NCBI RefSeq assembly: GCF_020708045.1
Contig: NZ_JAJFES010000006.1
Location: forward strand, 62,001-126,000
DNA from: Massilia sp. IC2-278
GTDB taxonomy: Bacteria; Pseudomonadota; Gammaproteobacteria; Burkholderiales; Burkholderiaceae_D
DNA length: 64,000 bases
Reading direction: 5' to 3'
Numbering within the stretch: position 1 is the stretch's first letter; every line of letters begins with the position of its first letter. The translations under genes were made by a program, and so were the position numbers. This document shows, piece after piece, positions 45,047 through 55,024 of the stretch. The notes under the pieces are model-generated. The model was not told the origin of the DNA. It ran no database searches and was given only the letters and a program-made list of their open reading frames with translations.

Positions 45047-46173
45047 TCAAAGTAAAACCAGGTTATCGCGGTGCACCAGCTCCGGCCCTTCGATGTAGCC
45101 GAGGATGGCTTCGATCTCGTGCGAAGAATGGCGCATGATGCGGCGTACTTCGCTGCTGGTGTAGCTGGTCAGGCCGCGCGCGATCGGGGTGCCGTCTTCG
45201 CGCACGCAGGTGATCACCTGGCCGCGCCCGAATTCGCCGCTTACCTTGATGACGCCGATCGGCAGCAGCGACTTGCCCTCTTGCGTCAGCTTCTGCACGG
45301 CGCCGGCGTCGAGCACGACCTCGCCGGCGGTGTGCAGGTGGTCGACCATCCACTGGCGGCGCGCGGTCAGGCGCGTCGTTGGCGCGTTCAGCTGCGAGCC
45401 GATCGCTTCGCCGCTGGCCAGGCGCGTGAGCACGTCCGGTTCGCGGCCCCAGGCGATCACCGTGTGGGCGCCGGAACGGGCGGCGCGGCGCGCGGCCAGC
45501 ACCTTGGTCAGCATGCCGCCACGGCCGATGCTGCTGCCGGCGCCGCCGGCCATCGCTTCCAGCGCCGGGTCGCCGGCTTCGGCTTGCTCGATCAAACGTG
45601 CCGCCGGGTCCTTGCGCGGATCGGCGGAGAACAGGCCGCGCTGGTCGGTCAGGATCACCAGCGCGTCGGCTTCGATGAGATTGGCCACCAGGGCGCCGAG
45701 GGTGTCGTTGTCGCCGAACTTGATCTCGTCCGTGACCACCGTGTCGTTCTCGTTGATGATCGGGACCACGCCCAGGCGCAGCAGGGTCGTGAGGGTAGCG
45801 CGCGCGTTCAGGTAGCGTTCGCGGTCGGCCAGGTCGGCATGGGTCAGCAGCACCTGCGCCGTTTTCACGCCGTGGGTGGCGAAGCTCGATTCGTAGATTT
45901 GCGCGAGGCCCATCTGGCCGACGGCGGCGCAGGCCTGCAGTTCGTGGATGTCGTGCGGACGGCTGGCGAAGCCGAGGCGCAGCATGCCTTCGGCGATCGC
46001 GCCGGAGCTGACCAGCACGACCTCTTTACCGAGGCCGCGCAGCGCGGCGATTTGCGTGGCCCAGCGGGCGATGGCCTCGTGGTCGAGACCGCGGCCTTCG
46101 TCCGTGACGAGGGAAGAGCCGACCTTGACGATGATGCGGCCGGCTTGTTGAATGCAGGAGGAATGCGCGGAAT

Positions 46174-46177
<4 letters not shown>
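45047..46177 (-). CDS. proB: Glutamate 5-kinase
   Basis: A 376-residue enzyme that phosphorylates glutamate in the first step of proline synthesis. The kinase domain starts [17 protein letters not shown] and includes [19 protein letters not shown] and [12 protein letters not shown]. The C-terminal PUA domain, from about 280, includes [13 protein letters not shown] and GESFGRGQV-like [11 protein letters not shown]. The length is normal. Its start overlaps the upstream membrane-protein gene by ATGA. It is usually next to obgE in Burkholderiales, but here one gene lies between. Confidence 0.96.
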
Positions 46178-47765
<1,588 letters not shown>

Positions 47766-47823
47766 TCGATGGAAGGCTTGCGCCTTACAAGGATGCGCCG
47801 CTGTGTGCGGCGCTTTGCGTCAA

Positions 47824-48102
47824 TTAAGCTGCGACTGCTTCGGCAGCTGCTGCAACGACGGTCACGTACTGCTTCGAACCGACGCCTTGCTTGACGAACT
47901 TGACCGTGCCGTTCACCAGGGCGAACAGGGTGTGGTCTTTGCCGAGGCCGACGTTGACGCCTGGACGAACCTGGGTGCCACGCTGACGCACGATGATGCC
48001 GCCGGCGTTGATCGCCTGGCCGCCGTACACTTTCACGCCGAGGCGCTTGCTTTCTGAGTCGCGGCCGTTACGGGTAGTGCCGCCGCCTTTTTTGTGTGCC
48101 AT
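47824..48102 (-). CDS. rpmA: 50S ribosomal protein L27
   Basis: A 92-residue basic protein with the invariant N-terminus [18 protein letters not shown], then [20 protein letters not shown] and [14 protein letters not shown]27 reaches into the peptidyl-transferase centre. The Ala-rich end ([11 protein letters not shown]) is slightly longer than usual. It is co-transcribed with rplU. Confidence 0.98.
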   Translation of the reverse strand: MAHKKGGGTTRNGRDSESKRLGVKVYGGQAINAGGIIVRQRGTQVRPGVNVGLGKDHTLFALVNGTVKFVKQGVGSKQYVTVVAAAAEAVAA

Positions 48103-48142
48103 TTAGTTACTCCTTGATGACTGTTTAAATAGACCGGGGCAA

Positions 48143-48454
48143 TTAGCCGTTGATCGAAACGACTTCGATCTCGGTGAAGTTCTGGCGGTGGCCTTGACGC
48201 TTCTGGTAGTGCTTACGACGGCGCATCTTGAAAATGCGGACCTTGTCGTGGCGACCGTGGGAAACGACCTTCACCAGAACCGTCGCGCCTTCGACCAGAG
48301 GAGCACCAAACTTGATGCTTTCGCCCGCGCCAACGGCGAGGACCTGATCGATGGAGAGTTCGGAACCAATGTCTGCCGGTATCTGTTCTACTTTAAGTTT
48401 TTCGCCAGCGACAACTTTGTATTGCTTGCCACCGGTTTTTATGACCGCGTACAT
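48143..48454 (-). CDS. rplU: 50S ribosomal protein L21
   Basis: 103 residues, the normal length. It starts [20 protein letters not shown] and shows the signature [16 protein letters not shown] near the C-terminus. It is the first gene of the rplU-rpmA-obgE run and has a clear sigma-70 promoter about 80 bp upstream. Confidence 0.98.
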   Translation of the reverse strand: MYAVIKTGGKQYKVVAGEKLKVEQIPADIGSELSIDQVLAVGAGESIKFGAPLVEGATVLVKVVSHGRHDKVRIFKMRRRKHYQKRQGHRQNFTEIEVVSING

Positions 48455-48533
48455 GATTGAAACCTCATCAAATGTTTAAAGAATTCCCACCGGCGCCATT
48501 GCGCTGAGCTGGTCTGAAGCCGGGGAACAGAGG

Positions 48534-48562
48534 ATTATACATAGTTCGCCGCATTGCGTCAA
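48534..48562 (-). promoter_or_regulatory. Sigma-70 promoter of rplU-rpmA-obgE
   Basis: On the minus strand TTGACG, a 17-base spacer and TATAAT. This is a near-consensus promoter placed 80 bp before the rplU ATG, fitting the high expression of ribosomal proteins. Confidence 0.85.
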
Positions 48563-48677
48563 AAGCCGGCATCATCCGTCAACAGTGTGTCATCCCAGCA
48601 ACGACGGCCCTGGGAGCGGGAATGGCTGGGTATTTCCTTACAGTTGGGCAAATGGCACGGCTTATGCATGCTTGTCG

Positions 48678-48683
48678 TATAAT
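48678..48683 (+). promoter_or_regulatory. Likely -10 box of ispB
   Basis: A perfect TATAAT, 40 bp before the ispB start. No -35 at 17 bp is convincing; TGGCAC lies 19 bp upstream of it. Confidence 0.45.
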
Positions 48684-48722
48684 CGCCGCACTCAACGCCC
48701 TCAACGACTACGCAGGTTCGCC

Positions 48723-49712
48723 TTGTCCGCCGCTACCCAACACGCTCAACAGAACAATATTACCCAGACGATCGCCGACGACATGGCGGCGGTGAACACG
48801 GTGATCCGCCAGCGCCTGCACTCCGACGTTCCCCTGGTGAACCAGATTTCCGAGTACATCATCAGCGCCGGCGGCAAGCGCATCCGCCCCGTGCTGGTGC
48901 TGCTGCTGGCGAACGCGCACGGTTACCGGGGCACGGCGCACCACGAACTGGCGGCGGTGGTCGAATTCATCCACACCGCCACCCTGCTGCACGACGACGT
49001 GGTCGACGAATCCTCGATGCGCCGCGGCCGCGAAACGGCGAATGCCCTGTTCGGCAATGCCGCCTCGGTACTGGTCGGCGACTTCCTGTACTCGCGCTCG
49101 TTCCAGATGATGGTCAGCCTGGAAAGCATGCGCGTGATGCAGATCCTGTCGGACGCCACCAACGTGATCGCCGAAGGCGAAGTGCTGCAGCTGCTGAACA
49201 TGCACAACCCGGACGTGACGCACGAGAGCTACCTGACCGTGATCCGCTCGAAGACCGCCAAACTGTTCGAGGCCGCCGCCGAGCTGGGCGCCCTGGTGGC
49301 TGGCGCCAGCAACGCGCAGATCGCCGCGGCCGGCGAATTCGGCCGCTCGCTTGGCACCGCGTTCCAATTGATCGACGACGTGCTGGACTACGCCGGCGAC
49401 GCCGCCGAGATCGGCAAGAACGTCGGCGACGACCTGCGCGAAGGCAAGCCTACCCTGCCGCTGATCTACCTGATGGAACACGGCACGCCGCAACAGCGCG
49501 AACTGGTGCGCACCTGCATCGAGCAGGGCGACGAGCAGCATTTCGATGCGGTGCTGGCGGCGGTGACGTCGAGCGGTGCGCTCGATTACACGCGCCGCGA
49601 AGCGGAGGCGGCGGCACGCCGTGCGGCCGAGTCGATCGCCGATTTGCCGGAGAGCGCGTACAAGGACAGCCTGCTCCAGCTCTGCAGCTTTGCAGTTGAC
49701 AGGAACCACTAA
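48723..49712 (+). CDS. ispB: Octaprenyl diphosphate synthase
   Basis: A 329-residue prenyl synthase making the C40 side chain of ubiquinone. The first aspartate-rich motif is LLHDDVVDESSMRRGR (Asp91, 92, 95) and the second QLIDDVLDYAGD (Asp218, 219, 222); GGKRIRP binds the diphosphate. The start is uncertain: TTG with CAGG seven bases ahead gives the family N-terminus, while an ATG 20 codons later (DDMAAVN) would truncate the first helix. It diverges from rplU, as in many Proteobacteria. Confidence 0.93.
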   Translation: MSAATQHAQQNNITQTIADDMAAVNTVIRQRLHSDVPLVNQISEYIISAGGKRIRPVLVLLLANAHGYRGTAHHELAAVVEFIHTATLLHDDVVDESSMRRGRETANALFGNAASVLVGDFLYSRSFQMMVSLESMRVMQILSDATNVIAEGEVLQLLNMHNPDVTHESYLTVIRSKTAKLFEAAAELGALVAGASNAQIAAAGEFGRSLGTAFQLIDDVLDYAGDAAEIGKNVGDDLREGKPTLPLIYLMEHGTPQQRELVRTCIEQGDEQHFDAVLAAVTSSGALDYTRREAEAAARRAAESIADLPESAYKDSLLQLCSFAVDRNH

Positions 49713-49768
49713 GAATATTTATAGTAATGCCATCCCGAGACGTCGTTCTTCCGGCGTCTCAAACCAGT

Positions 49769-49845
49769 CGGGGTGTAGCTTAGCCCGGTAGAGCGCTACG
49801 TTCGGGACGTAGAGGCCGGAGGTTCGAATCCTCTCACCCCGACCA
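49769..49845 (+). tRNA. tRNA-Pro (anticodon CGG)
   Basis: 77 bases with CCA encoded. The acceptor CGGGGTG pairs with CACCCCG before ACCA. The anticodon stem CTACG / CGTAG holds the loop TTCGGGA with anticodon CGG at 49803-49805. The T arm has GGTTCGAATCC. It lies 56 bp after ispB and is followed by a terminator. Confidence 0.97.
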
Positions 49846-49854
49846 CAGAATTCG

Positions 49855-49889
49855 AAAGCCAGACCAGGCATCAGCCGGTCTGGCTTTTT
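49855..49889 (+). terminator. Terminator of the tRNA-Pro transcript
   Basis: AAAGCCAGACC / GGTCTGGCTTT with an 11-base loop and T5. Confidence 0.88.
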
Positions 49890-49907
49890 GCATATCCGAG
49901 GCCATGA

Positions 49908-50480
49908 ATGCGTAAGCTTGCCAGGCGTGCTCCACCCCTCCTCCTGCTCACCCTGGTTCTGGCCGGCGCCGTCGCCATCAGCGTCGACGGCTTGCGCGAC
50001 AATGCCCAAGCCAGCGATGTCGGCGTGGTCCTCGGTTCGAAAGTCATGCCGGACGGTACGCCCTCGGACCGCTTGCGCGCACGGCTCGACAAGGCTGCCG
50101 AACTCTACCGGCAAGGCATGTTCGGGCACATCATCGTCAGCGGTGGAACCGGCGTCGAGGGATTCAGCGAGGCCCGGGTCATGGCTGACTACCTGGCCGA
50201 GCGGCAAGCGATTCCGCGCACTGCCCTCCTCCTCGACGAACAAGGCAATACGACCGAAGCAACCGCCCGCAACAGCGCCGCCATCATGCGGGCGCAGGGT
50301 TTTAAAAGCGCAGTGGTCGTCACGCAGTTCTTCCACCTGACACGCAGCCGCTATGCCCTGCGGCGCGCCGGCATCGATACGGTTTATACGGCGCATGCCA
50401 ATTACTTCGAAGCGCGCGATGCGTACTCGCTGGCGAGGGAGCTTGCCGCGCTGCCTGCCTACTGGTTCCAGGTTCGCTGA
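49908..50480 (+). CDS. YdcF/SanA-family (DUF218) envelope protein
   Basis: 190 residues with one N-terminal hydrophobic anchor (LLLLTLVLAGAVAI). The DUF218 core shows DVGVVLGSKVMPDG, RLRARLDKAAELYRQG, IIVSGG, EARVMADYLAE, NTTEATARNSA and VVVTQFFHLTRSRYALRRAG. Such proteins are thought to act in envelope or cell-wall biogenesis; biochemical activity is unclear. GAGG is seven bases before the ATG. It is monocistronic between two terminators. Confidence 0.87.
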   Translation: MRKLARRAPPLLLLTLVLAGAVAISVDGLRDNAQASDVGVVLGSKVMPDGTPSDRLRARLDKAAELYRQGMFGHIIVSGGTGVEGFSEARVMADYLAERQAIPRTALLLDEQGNTTEATARNSAAIMRAQGFKSAVVVTQFFHLTRSRYALRRAGIDTVYTAHANYFEARDAYSLARELAALPAYWFQVR

Positions 50481-50499
50481 ACAGGCCCCGCAGAATGCG

Positions 50500-50530
50500 A
50501 AAAGGCAGATCGACTCGATCTGCCTTTTTC
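50500..50530. terminator. Bidirectional terminator between convergent genes
   Basis: AAAAGGCAGATCGA / TCGATCTGCCTTTT, flanked by A and T tracts, between the YdcF-type gene and the nitroreductase gene. Confidence 0.85.
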
Positions 50531-50585
50531 GTTTTTACATGCCTGGGACAGCGATAGAACCGGAGTCGCCAGGATGCCGTGTTGC

Positions 50586-51224
50586 TCAGGCCAGTTCGGT
50601 AACGAACTGCGAAATCGGACGGCGCACTTTCTTCAGGTTGACGAGCCAGTCGCCTTCATCCGCACGATAGCCAACAGGCAGCAGGATCACCGAACGCAGT
50701 CCGCGTTCGCGCAGCTTCAGGATCTCGTCGACCTTGGCCGGATCGAAGCCTTCCATCGGCGTAGCATCGACCTTTTCCTCGGCAGCGGCAATCAATGCGC
50801 TACCCAGGCCGATGTAGGCCTGGCGTGCGGCGTGCTCGAAATTGGTCTCGGCATCGCGCTGCGGGTAGGTCGACAGCAGTTGCTGGCGGTAGGCTTCCCA
50901 GCCTTCGTTCTTGAAGCCGCGCTCGTCGTTCACCAGGTCGAACATGGCATTGATGCGCTCGGGCGTGTAGTTATCCCATGCGGCGAACACCAGCAGGTGC
51001 GAAGCGTCCGTCACCTGGGACTGGTTCCAGGCATGCGCCTTGATCTGTTCGCGCAGGCCTGGATTGGTTACCACGAACATCTCGTACTGTTGCAAGCCAC
51101 TGGAACTGGCCGTCAGGCGCACCGCTTCGAGAATGCGGTCGATCTTCTCTTTGGCGACCTTCTTCGCAGGATCCATTTTTTTGGTGGCATAACGCCACTG
51201 CAAGGTTTGCAGGAGATCAGACAT
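50586..51224 (-). CDS. NAD(P)H-dependent nitroreductase family protein
   Basis: A 212-residue FMN flavoprotein. The N-terminal RYATKKMDPAKKV and LTASSSGLQQYEMFVV fit the FMN-binding start of NfsB/YfkO-like nitroreductases; NFEHAARQAYIGLGSALIAAAEEKVDATPMEGF and LPVGYRADEGDW are the matching C-terminal parts. It reduces quinones or nitro compounds in the family; the physiological substrate is unknown. It is a single gene. Confidence 0.9.
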   Translation of the reverse strand: MSDLLQTLQWRYATKKMDPAKKVAKEKIDRILEAVRLTASSSGLQQYEMFVVTNPGLREQIKAHAWNQSQVTDASHLLVFAAWDNYTPERINAMFDLVNDERGFKNEGWEAYRQQLLSTYPQRDAETNFEHAARQAYIGLGSALIAAAEEKVDATPMEGFDPAKVDEILKLRERGLRSVILLPVGYRADEGDWLVNLKKVRRPISQFVTELA

Positions 51225-51352
51225 GCAAATTTCTTTCTATGTGAAGTGAAGAACGCGTCATGATGCCTGACCCGGCAATTTCTTGCCGAGCAGGGCCTCA
51301 TTTTCCGACAGCACTACGTCACCTCACCGTCCGATGTGTCTCCTGCGCCACC

Positions 51353-51532
51353 TTACCGCGCTCTCGGCCGCCGCAAGCCGTACCAGCCAGCCACCGCCAC
51401 CACCACGCCCAGCGACACGGCGGACACCGCATCCCAAATGCCGTCGCCCAGCAATGCGCTGATCAGGCCGATGACGGTCAGTACGCCGAGCACGATCGGC
51501 GCGGTCCAGATGGGCCCAAAGATGCGCGTCAT
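51353..51532 (-). CDS. Small two-helix membrane protein in the iron-uptake unit
   Basis: 59 residues with two hydrophobic stretches (APIVLGVLTVIGLISALL and AVSLGVVVAVAGWYGL) and a basic tail RRPRAR. Its ATG overlaps the stop of the PepSY gene (ATGA), so it is translationally coupled and probably works with that membrane protein. Similar short proteins often follow PepSY genes. No function is known. Confidence 0.75.
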   Translation of the reverse strand: MTRIFGPIWTAPIVLGVLTVIGLISALLGDGIWDAVSAVSLGVVVAVAGWYGLRRPRAR

Positions 51533-52665
51533 ACCGCTGCCTCCTCGGCCCGCACTTCCGCCGGCTTGGCTGCCGCTGCCTTGCCGCGCTTGAGCCACAG
51601 GTAGAGTCCGGTGATGAGCACGGCGATGGTGGCGATATCCAGCAAGGCCCACAGCAGTTTCAGGGCCTGGCCGCCGTAGTCGCCGAAGTGCAGCGGCTGC
51701 GATACGCGCAGCGCGACCATGTACCACGGCAGATCGACGCTGGCGATTACCTGCTCGGTCTGGGCATCGACCAGCACGGGCTTCTGCAGGCGCGAGGTCA
51801 GGGGCGAGGTGCCCTGCATGAAGACGATGTAATGGTGCGGCGTCGCGAACTTGGTACCGGGGAAGGCCACCAGGCGCACGTGCATGCCGGGCTCGGTTTT
51901 CTCGGCCGCGGCGATCACGGCCGTCATCGAACCCAGCTTGGTCACCGGCGGCAAGCCCTCGTAGGGCTTGGTCATCTCGGCCAGTTCGGTCTTTTGAAAG
52001 ACCTTCAGCAGCAAGTCGGCCCAGGTATTGATCACACCGGTCGCGCCCACCACCAGCAGCCACACCAGCGTGACGATGCCGAGCACGTTGTGCAGGTCGA
52101 GCCAGCGCACGCGGCGGCTGCGCTCGTGCCGCACCGTGCCGAAGGCCAGCTTGCGCGTGAACGGCGCGTACAGCACCACGCCGGACACCACCGCGACGAT
52201 CAGCAGCAAGCCCATGAAGCCGAGGAAGAGCTTGCCCCACAGGCCTGCATACAGATCCACATGCAGGTGGAACATCATCGACATGAAGGGTCCGCCCTCC
52301 ACCGGTGGTTCGGGCAGCAATTGGGCGGTACGGGAATCCACCAGCAAGGGCTTGTAGTTCTTGTCGCGCGGCGTGTCGCCCAGGGTCATGGCCCACATGC
52401 CCGGCTCGTCCCTGTCCTGGGACAGGTACATCATGACCTTGCCGGGATAGGCGGCCATGCCGGCGGCGACTACCCGGTCGATGTCGGCACGGGGCGTGTC
52501 CACCGGCATCTCAGGCGCCTCGACCTCGTTACCGAGAGCGTGGACGATTTCGTGGTGATAGATCAGCGGCAGGCCGGTAATGCAGAGCAGCAGCATGAAC
52601 ACCGTGCAGACGAGGCTGCTCCATTTGTGAATCCAGGACCAGCGGCGCAGGTTCTTCGGTGTCAT
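51529..52665 (-). CDS. PepSY-associated membrane protein (iron-uptake reductase type)
   Basis: A 378-residue inner-membrane protein with four main helices and a large periplasmic loop carrying PepSY-like repeats. WSWIHKWSSLVCTVFMLLLCITGLP, HHEIVH, FHLHVDLYAGLWGK and LHNVLG supply conserved histidines. Such proteins sit beside siderophore receptors and are proposed to reduce or release iron in the periplasm. An ATG 45 bp upstream is possible, but it lies inside a Fur-like box, so the inner ATG is preferred. It diverges from the siderophore receptor gene. Confidence 0.85.
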   Translation of the reverse strand: MTPKNLRRWSWIHKWSSLVCTVFMLLLCITGLPLIYHHEIVHALGNEVEAPEMPVDTPRADIDRVVAAGMAAYPGKVMMYLSQDRDEPGMWAMTLGDTPRDKNYKPLLVDSRTAQLLPEPPVEGGPFMSMMFHLHVDLYAGLWGKLFLGFMGLLLIVAVVSGVVLYAPFTRKLAFGTVRHERSRRVRWLDLHNVLGIVTLVWLLVVGATGVINTWADLLLKVFQKTELAEMTKPYEGLPPVTKLGSMTAVIAAAEKTEPGMHVRLVAFPGTKFATPHHYIVFMQGTSPLTSRLQKPVLVDAQTEQVIASVDLPWYMVALRVSQPLHFGDYGGQALKLLWALLDIATIAVLITGLYLWLKRGKAAAAKPAEVRAEEAAV

Positions 52666-52692
52666 GGGGATTTTATTCGTAGGAAAGCCCAG

Positions 52693-52713
52693 GATAATAA
52701 TAGTTCTCATTTA
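52693..52713. promoter_or_regulatory. Fur box, PepSY side
   Basis: GATAATAATAGTTCTCATTT matches the 19-bp Fur consensus at about 13 positions. It lies just upstream of the PepSY start. Confidence 0.6.
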
Positions 52714-52736
52714 CCTCGGCAACCCATTACGCATAT

Positions 52737-52756
52737 AATGCGAACCATTCTCATTT
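52737..52756. promoter_or_regulatory. Fur box, receptor side
   Basis: On the minus strand AATGAGAATGGTTCGCATT is a near-dyad of the common AATGAGAATNATTCTCATT form. It lies 20-40 bp before the siderophore receptor ATG, so iron repression of both divergent genes is likely. Confidence 0.65.
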
Positions 52757-52775
52757 AGAACGATCCTCCTATCCG

Positions 52776-54959
52776 ATGACTGCCGCCCGCTTTTCGCTGA
52801 CTCCCCTCGCCCTCGCCGCCCTCCTGATGACCTCCGCCAGCGCCAGGGCGCAAAGCACCGAAAATGCGGCTGACACGGACACGCAACCGATGGCAACCGT
52901 TGTCGTCACCGCGTCTGCCGATGCATCCGCCCAGGGCTTGCCGGCGGCGTATGCGGGCGGCCAGGTGGCGCGCGGCGGGCGCATCGGTTTGCTCGGCAAC
53001 GTGGACATGATGGACACGCCCTTCAACACCACCAACTACACGCTGGGCGTGATCCAGGACCAGCAGGCGCGCAGCGTGGCCGACGTGGTGCAGAACGATC
53101 CGTCGGTGCGCGTGGCGCGCGGCTCCGGCAACTTCCAGGAGCTGTACGTGATCCGCGGCTTCGCGGTCAATTCGGACGACCTGGCCTACAACGGCCTGTT
53201 CGGCCTGCTGCCGCGCCAGTTCGTGTCGGCCGAACTGCTGGAGCGTGTGGAAGTGTTCCGCGGCGCCAGCGCCTTTGTCAACGGCGCGGCGCCGGGCGGC
53301 GGCGGCATCGGCGGCACCATCAATTTGCTGCCGAAGCGCGCGACCAGCCGGCCGCTGACGCAAGTGACGGTGGGTGTCGAATCGGGTGGCCAGGGCTACG
53401 TGGCGGCCGACGTCTCGCGCCGCTTCGGCGAAGGCGAGCGCCTGGGCCTGCGCGTGAACGCCGCCCACCGTGACGGCGACACCGCTGTCGATCGCGAATC
53501 GCGCAAGCTGGATGTAATCGCGGTCGGCATGGACTACCGCGGCGATGGCTACCGGCTGTCGGCCGACATCGGTTACCAGGACCACTCGCTGAACAGCCCA
53601 CGCCCGAACGTGACCCTGCTGGCCGCCGTGCCGATGATCGCGCCGCCTTCGTCGACCCGCAATTTCGCCCAGCCCTGGACCGTCTCCAGCGAGCACGACA
53701 CCTTCGGCACCGTGCGCGGCGAAGTCGACCTGGCGCAGGATGTCGTGGCCTGGGCCGCCTTTGGCGCCCGCAGCGGCGACGAATACAACGAACTGGCGTC
53801 GCCACGGGTCAGCAATGCCGACGGCACGACCAGCATGTCCCGCTTCGACAACGTGCGCCACGATAACGTGCGCACCGGCGAGGTCGGCGTGCGCGGCATG
53901 CTGCGCACCGGCGGCGTCAAGCACACGGTCAGCGCAACGGCTTCGGCCTTCTCGCTCGATTCGCGCAACGGTTACGCCACCGGCCCGGCCCAGGCCACGA
54001 ACATCTACCGCCCGGTCGACTACCCATCCGTCACGCCTAAGCCGACGGTGGGCGGCAGCATGAGCGATCCCCTGGTCACCGCGACCAGCGACCTGGCCAG
54101 CTATGCAATCGCCGACACCCTGGCCATGCTCGACGACAGCGTGCTGCTGACGGTCGGCGTGCGCCACCAGCGCATCCGCTCGGGCAGCTTCAGCTACACC
54201 ACCGGCGCGCGCATCGGGCGTTACGACGAGACGGCGAACACCCCGGTGGCCGGCCTGGTCTACAAGCCGGTCAAGGGCGTGTCGCTGTATGCCAACTATA
54301 TCGAGGCGCTGCAGCCCGGCCCTGTTGCGGCAGGAACCGATATCGACAACGTGGGCGAGGCATTCGCACCTTACCGCTCCAGGCAGAAGGAAGTCGGCGT
54401 CAAATACGACGCCGGCAAGCTCGGCATGAGCGCGGCCCTGTTCACGGTTGCGCAGCCCTCGGCCTACGTCGTGAATCGCCGGTTCGGCGTGTTTGGCGAG
54501 CAGCGCAACCGGGGCCTGGAACTGTCGGTGTTCGGCGTGCCGACGCGCGGCGTGCGCGTGCTGGGCGGCCTGACGCTGCTCGATACCGAGCAGGTCAGCA
54601 CCTTGAATGGCGTCAACCAGGGCAAGGATGCGATCGGCGTGCCGAAGACCCAGCTGAACCTCGGGAGCGAGTGGGATGTGCCCTACGTCGATGGCCTGAC
54701 CGTGGATGCGCGTGCGGTGTACACGTCGTCCCAGTTCGCGGACGGTGCGAATACGAAAGAGGTGCCGTCGTGGTCCCGTTTCGATTTGGGCGCCAGCTAC
54801 GCGATGCGCATCATGGACCGTGCGGTCACGCTGCGCGCGCGCGTGAACAACGTGGCGGACCGCAGCTACTGGGCGTCGGCTGGCGGGTTCCCGGGTAGCG
54901 GTTACCTGGTGGTCGGGGCGCCGCGCACGTTTACGTTGACGGGTACCGTGAACTTCTGA
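52776..54959 (+). CDS. TonB-dependent siderophore receptor
   Basis: 727 residues. The signal peptide ends SASARAQ. MATVVVTAS is the TonB-box region. The plug shows SVADVVQNDPSVRVARG, FQELYVIRGFAV, LLERVEVFRGASAFVNGAAPGGGGIGGTINLLPKRA, the glycine-rich signature of ferric-siderophore receptors. The barrel ends RTFTLTGTVNF. It is shorter than the three large TBDRs in this window and belongs to the FhuA/FpvA-like class. With the divergent PepSY gene and two Fur boxes it forms an iron-uptake unit. The siderophore is unknown. Confidence 0.93.
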   Translation: MTAARFSLTPLALAALLMTSASARAQSTENAADTDTQPMATVVVTASADASAQGLPAAYAGGQVARGGRIGLLGNVDMMDTPFNTTNYTLGVIQDQQARSVADVVQNDPSVRVARGSGNFQELYVIRGFAVNSDDLAYNGLFGLLPRQFVSAELLERVEVFRGASAFVNGAAPGGGGIGGTINLLPKRATSRPLTQVTVGVESGGQGYVAADVSRRFGEGERLGLRVNAAHRDGDTAVDRESRKLDVIAVGMDYRGDGYRLSADIGYQDHSLNSPRPNVTLLAAVPMIAPPSSTRNFAQPWTVSSEHDTFGTVRGEVDLAQDVVAWAAFGARSGDEYNELASPRVSNADGTTSMSRFDNVRHDNVRTGEVGVRGMLRTGGVKHTVSATASAFSLDSRNGYATGPAQATNIYRPVDYPSVTPKPTVGGSMSDPLVTATSDLASYAIADTLAMLDDSVLLTVGVRHQRIRSGSFSYTTGARIGRYDETANTPVAGLVYKPVKGVSLYANYIEALQPGPVAAGTDIDNVGEAFAPYRSRQKEVGVKYDAGKLGMSAALFTVAQPSAYVVNRRFGVFGEQRNRGLELSVFGVPTRGVRVLGGLTLLDTEQVSTLNGVNQGKDAIGVPKTQLNLGSEWDVPYVDGLTVDARAVYTSSQFADGANTKEVPSWSRFDLGASYAMRIMDRAVTLRARVNNVADRSYWASAGGFPGSGYLVVGAPRTFTLTGTVNF

Positions 54960-54977
54960 AGCCCTTTGATTGAATTT

Positions 54978-55003
54978 GGCTGGCGCATCCCTCTGCGCCA
55001 GCC
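54978..55003. terminator. Hairpin between convergent receptor and porin genes
   Basis: GGCTGGCGCA / TGCGCCAGCC with a six-base loop. No T-tract follows on either side, so it may act with Rho or as an mRNA-end stabiliser. Confidence 0.55.
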
Positions 55004-55024
55004 CATCGGCGAACGGGGCTACGC

